Made by a program: the position numbers and the translations under genes
Shown: positions 62,691-64,000 of the stretch, in pieces
Position numbering within the stretch: the stretch's first letter is position 1
How the letters are laid out: each line of letters begins with the position of its first letter
Assembly: GCF_022662575.1 (NCBI RefSeq)
Contig: NZ_JALBFU010000002.1
Location: forward strand, 62,001 to 126,000
Origin: Luteimonas aquatica
GTDB lineage: Bacteria; Pseudomonadota; Gammaproteobacteria; Xanthomonadales; Xanthomonadaceae
Reading direction: 5' to 3'
Length of the DNA stretch: 64,000 bases
Notes under the pieces: model-generated
What the model was told of the DNA's origin: nothing
Database searches by the model: none
What the model saw: only the letters and a program-made list of their open reading frames with translations

Positions 62691-64000
62691 ACAGCCGACT
62701 CCGAAGCCGGCGCGCGCGCCCTTGCCGCGTCCGGGCCGCTGGCCGCTGGCCGCGCTCGCGCTGGGCGCGCTGCTGACGCTGGGCACCGGCGTGGGCGGGC
62801 TGGCCGCCGCGCTGGGCGGCTGGCTGGCGCAGCCGATGCTGGCGCTGGCCCTGCGCTGGTGGCGCGACGGGCGCCGCGAGCCCGTCTGGAAGGATGCCGC
62901 GGTCCGCCAGGACCTGCTGGCGCTGGTGGTGCTGTGGGGCGGGGCGCTGATGGCGGCCGCGGCCCTGGTGGTCTGGCCGCTGACCGCGCTGCGCGAAAGC
63001 GGCGGCATGGGCGCGGTGGTGGGTCTGAGTGCGGTGGTGGGCCTGGGCGTGATCGGATTGTGGCGGACCTGGCCGCTGTGGCGGGCGCTGGAACGCGAGG
63101 GCGGCAGCCTGGCGCGACGCTGGCACCAGCTCGGCGAGAGCGATGCCAGCGGCTGGCAGGGCGTGGCGGCGGCGGCCTGCGTGGCGCTGGTGCTGGCGAC
63201 GATGCTGGTGCTCGCCTGGCCGGGATTGCTGGCCCCGACAGCGCGCTGGACGCTGGCCGGCGCGTCGGTGGTGCTGTGGCCGCTGCTGCACGGCGCGCTG
63301 CAGCGCTTCGCGGCGCCGGCGGCGGTGCGCCGCGACATTCCGGTGGTGGAGATGCCGGGAGCGGCGGCCGCGGCCGTGCCGGAGATCGACGGCGATCCCA
63401 CCACGCTGCTGTTCGATGCCGCGCGCCGCGGCCGTGTCGATCGCGCGCTGGAGCTGCTCGATGCCGGCGCCGACGCCTTCGCGCTGCCGCCGGCGGACGA
63501 GCGCGACCAGCGCAGCCTGCCGGTGCTGGCGGCGGTGCTGCCCGATCTGCGCCTGCTGCGCGCGCTCATCGCCCAGGGCGTGGATCTCAATGCCGCGCAC
63601 GCGGGCATGACGCCGCTGCTGGCCGCCACCCGCGACAGCTGGCATGGCCGGCCCGAGGCGGTGATGACCCTGCTCGCCAATGGCGCCGATCCGCGCGCGC
63701 GCGATGCCGACGGCAACACGCCGCTGCACCATGCCGCGCGCAGTTCCGATCCCGGCGTGGCGGCGCTGCTGCGCGATGCCGCGGCGGAGATGACCGCGCT
63801 CAACGGCGACGGCCTGACTCCGCTGGGCGTGGCCTGCGCGGCCGGCAACTGGCGTCTGGCGCGCTTCCTGCTCGAACGCGGCGCCTATCCCGAACCCGAG
63901 CAGGCCACCCCGGCCCTGCTCGCCGCCTCCGGCGGCGACGAGGACGACTGCGCCGGCGTCACCCTGCTGCTGAAGAACAAGGCCAAGACCAGCGCGCGCG
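62683..64000 (+). CDS. Ankyrin-repeat membrane protein (3' end outside window)
   Basis: The ATG at 62683 opens a frame that runs through the window end with no stop (439 codons). An N-terminal region has about four transmembrane helices ([77 protein letters not shown]). From about residue 245 ankyrin repeats follow: [47 protein letters not shown] and [20 protein letters not shown]. Ankyrin repeats mediate protein binding, and the partner is unknown. It overlaps the YcgL gene by 8 bp. Confidence 0.85.
   Translation, partial: MPEQPTPKPARAPLPRPGRWPLAALALGALLTLGTGVGGLAAALGGWLAQPMLALALRWWRDGRREPVWKDAAVRQDLLALVVLWGGALMAAAALVVWPLTALRESGGMGAVVGLSAVVGLGVIGLWRTWPLWRALEREGGSLARRWHQLGESDASGWQGVAAAACVALVLATMLVLAWPGLLAPTARWTLAGASVVLWPLLHGALQRFAAPAAVRRDIPVVEMPGAAAAAVPEIDGDPTTLLFDAARRGRVDRALELLDAGADAFALPPADERDQRSLPVLAAVLPDLRLLRALIAQGVDLNAAHAGMTPLLAATRDSWHGRPEAVMTLLANGADPRARDADGNTPLHHAARSSDPGVAALLRDAAAEMTALNGDGLTPLGVACAAGNWRLARFLLERGAYPEPEQATPALLAASGGDEDDCAGVTLLLKNKAKTSAR

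Overview
The window is a high-GC gammaproteobacterial chromosome segment, most likely Xanthomonadaceae (Lysobacter/Luteimonas/Xanthomonas relatives). Supporting features are the order comM-ubiK-P-II, the speE/speA pair, radC next to coaBC-dut-algC, a membrane-anchored phosphomannomutase, argS followed by a SPOR protein, polA beside a DUF2782 lipoprotein, a C-rich-loop sRNA of the Xanthomonadaceae sX13 type downstream of polA, and a fragment of a TonB-dependent receptor. No rRNA, tRNA, CRISPR array, prophage or insertion-sequence transposase is visible.

Layout. 1-6.1 kb: receptor 3' end, comM/ubiK, P-II protein, an SDR, and a divergent LysR regulator/YeiH exporter pair with a clear operator dyad. 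6.1-7.1 kb: a lower-GC patch with two small secreted-protein genes, each followed by an integron-like attC site; this looks like a remnant gene-cassette array without an integrase. 7.3-14.3 kb: polyamine synthesis (speE, speA), an M48 peptidase/TPR protein and small enzymes. 14.4-22.4 kb: SPOR protein, argS, radC, coenzyme A synthesis (CoaC and CoaB as two overlapping genes), dut and a fused phosphomannomutase. 22.4-35.9 kb: MAPEG protein, DUF885 protein, DPP-IV-like peptidase, Nu-class GST, YqhA protein, a large PAS/GGDEF/EAL protein, uvrD and a Tat-signal PLP lyase. 36-46.4 kb: CycA-like permease, AI-2E-type permease, LuxR response regulator, DctB-like hybrid kinase, and a dctA-hydrolase-porin operon, which together suggest a C4-dicarboxylate sensing and uptake module. 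46.4-53.8 kb: oxidoreductase, lipoprotein, polA, sX13-like sRNA, YetF-like protein, hemF. 53.8-59.3 kb: second S9 peptidase and an ECF sigma factor/Ser-Thr kinase pair. 59.4-64 kb: cyanide-insensitive bd oxidase genes separated by a 386-bp element, YcgL, and a partial ankyrin-repeat membrane protein.

The most unusual content is a set of 28-bp hairpin units: outer CGTC, a stem, a GAAA loop, the complementary stem, and a CCA-containing tail. They occur as inverted pairs or near-pairs at three loci. One pair forms terminal inverted repeats (27/28 identical) around a GIY-YIG nuclease gene inserted between cydA and cydB. Two sequence families of the unit show covarying stems around the same GAAA loop, so the structure appears to be conserved. 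The attC-flanked cassette pair is the second notable find. The CoaB/CoaC split, several putative leaderless promoters and a LOV-like PAS domain lacking its cysteine are smaller points.
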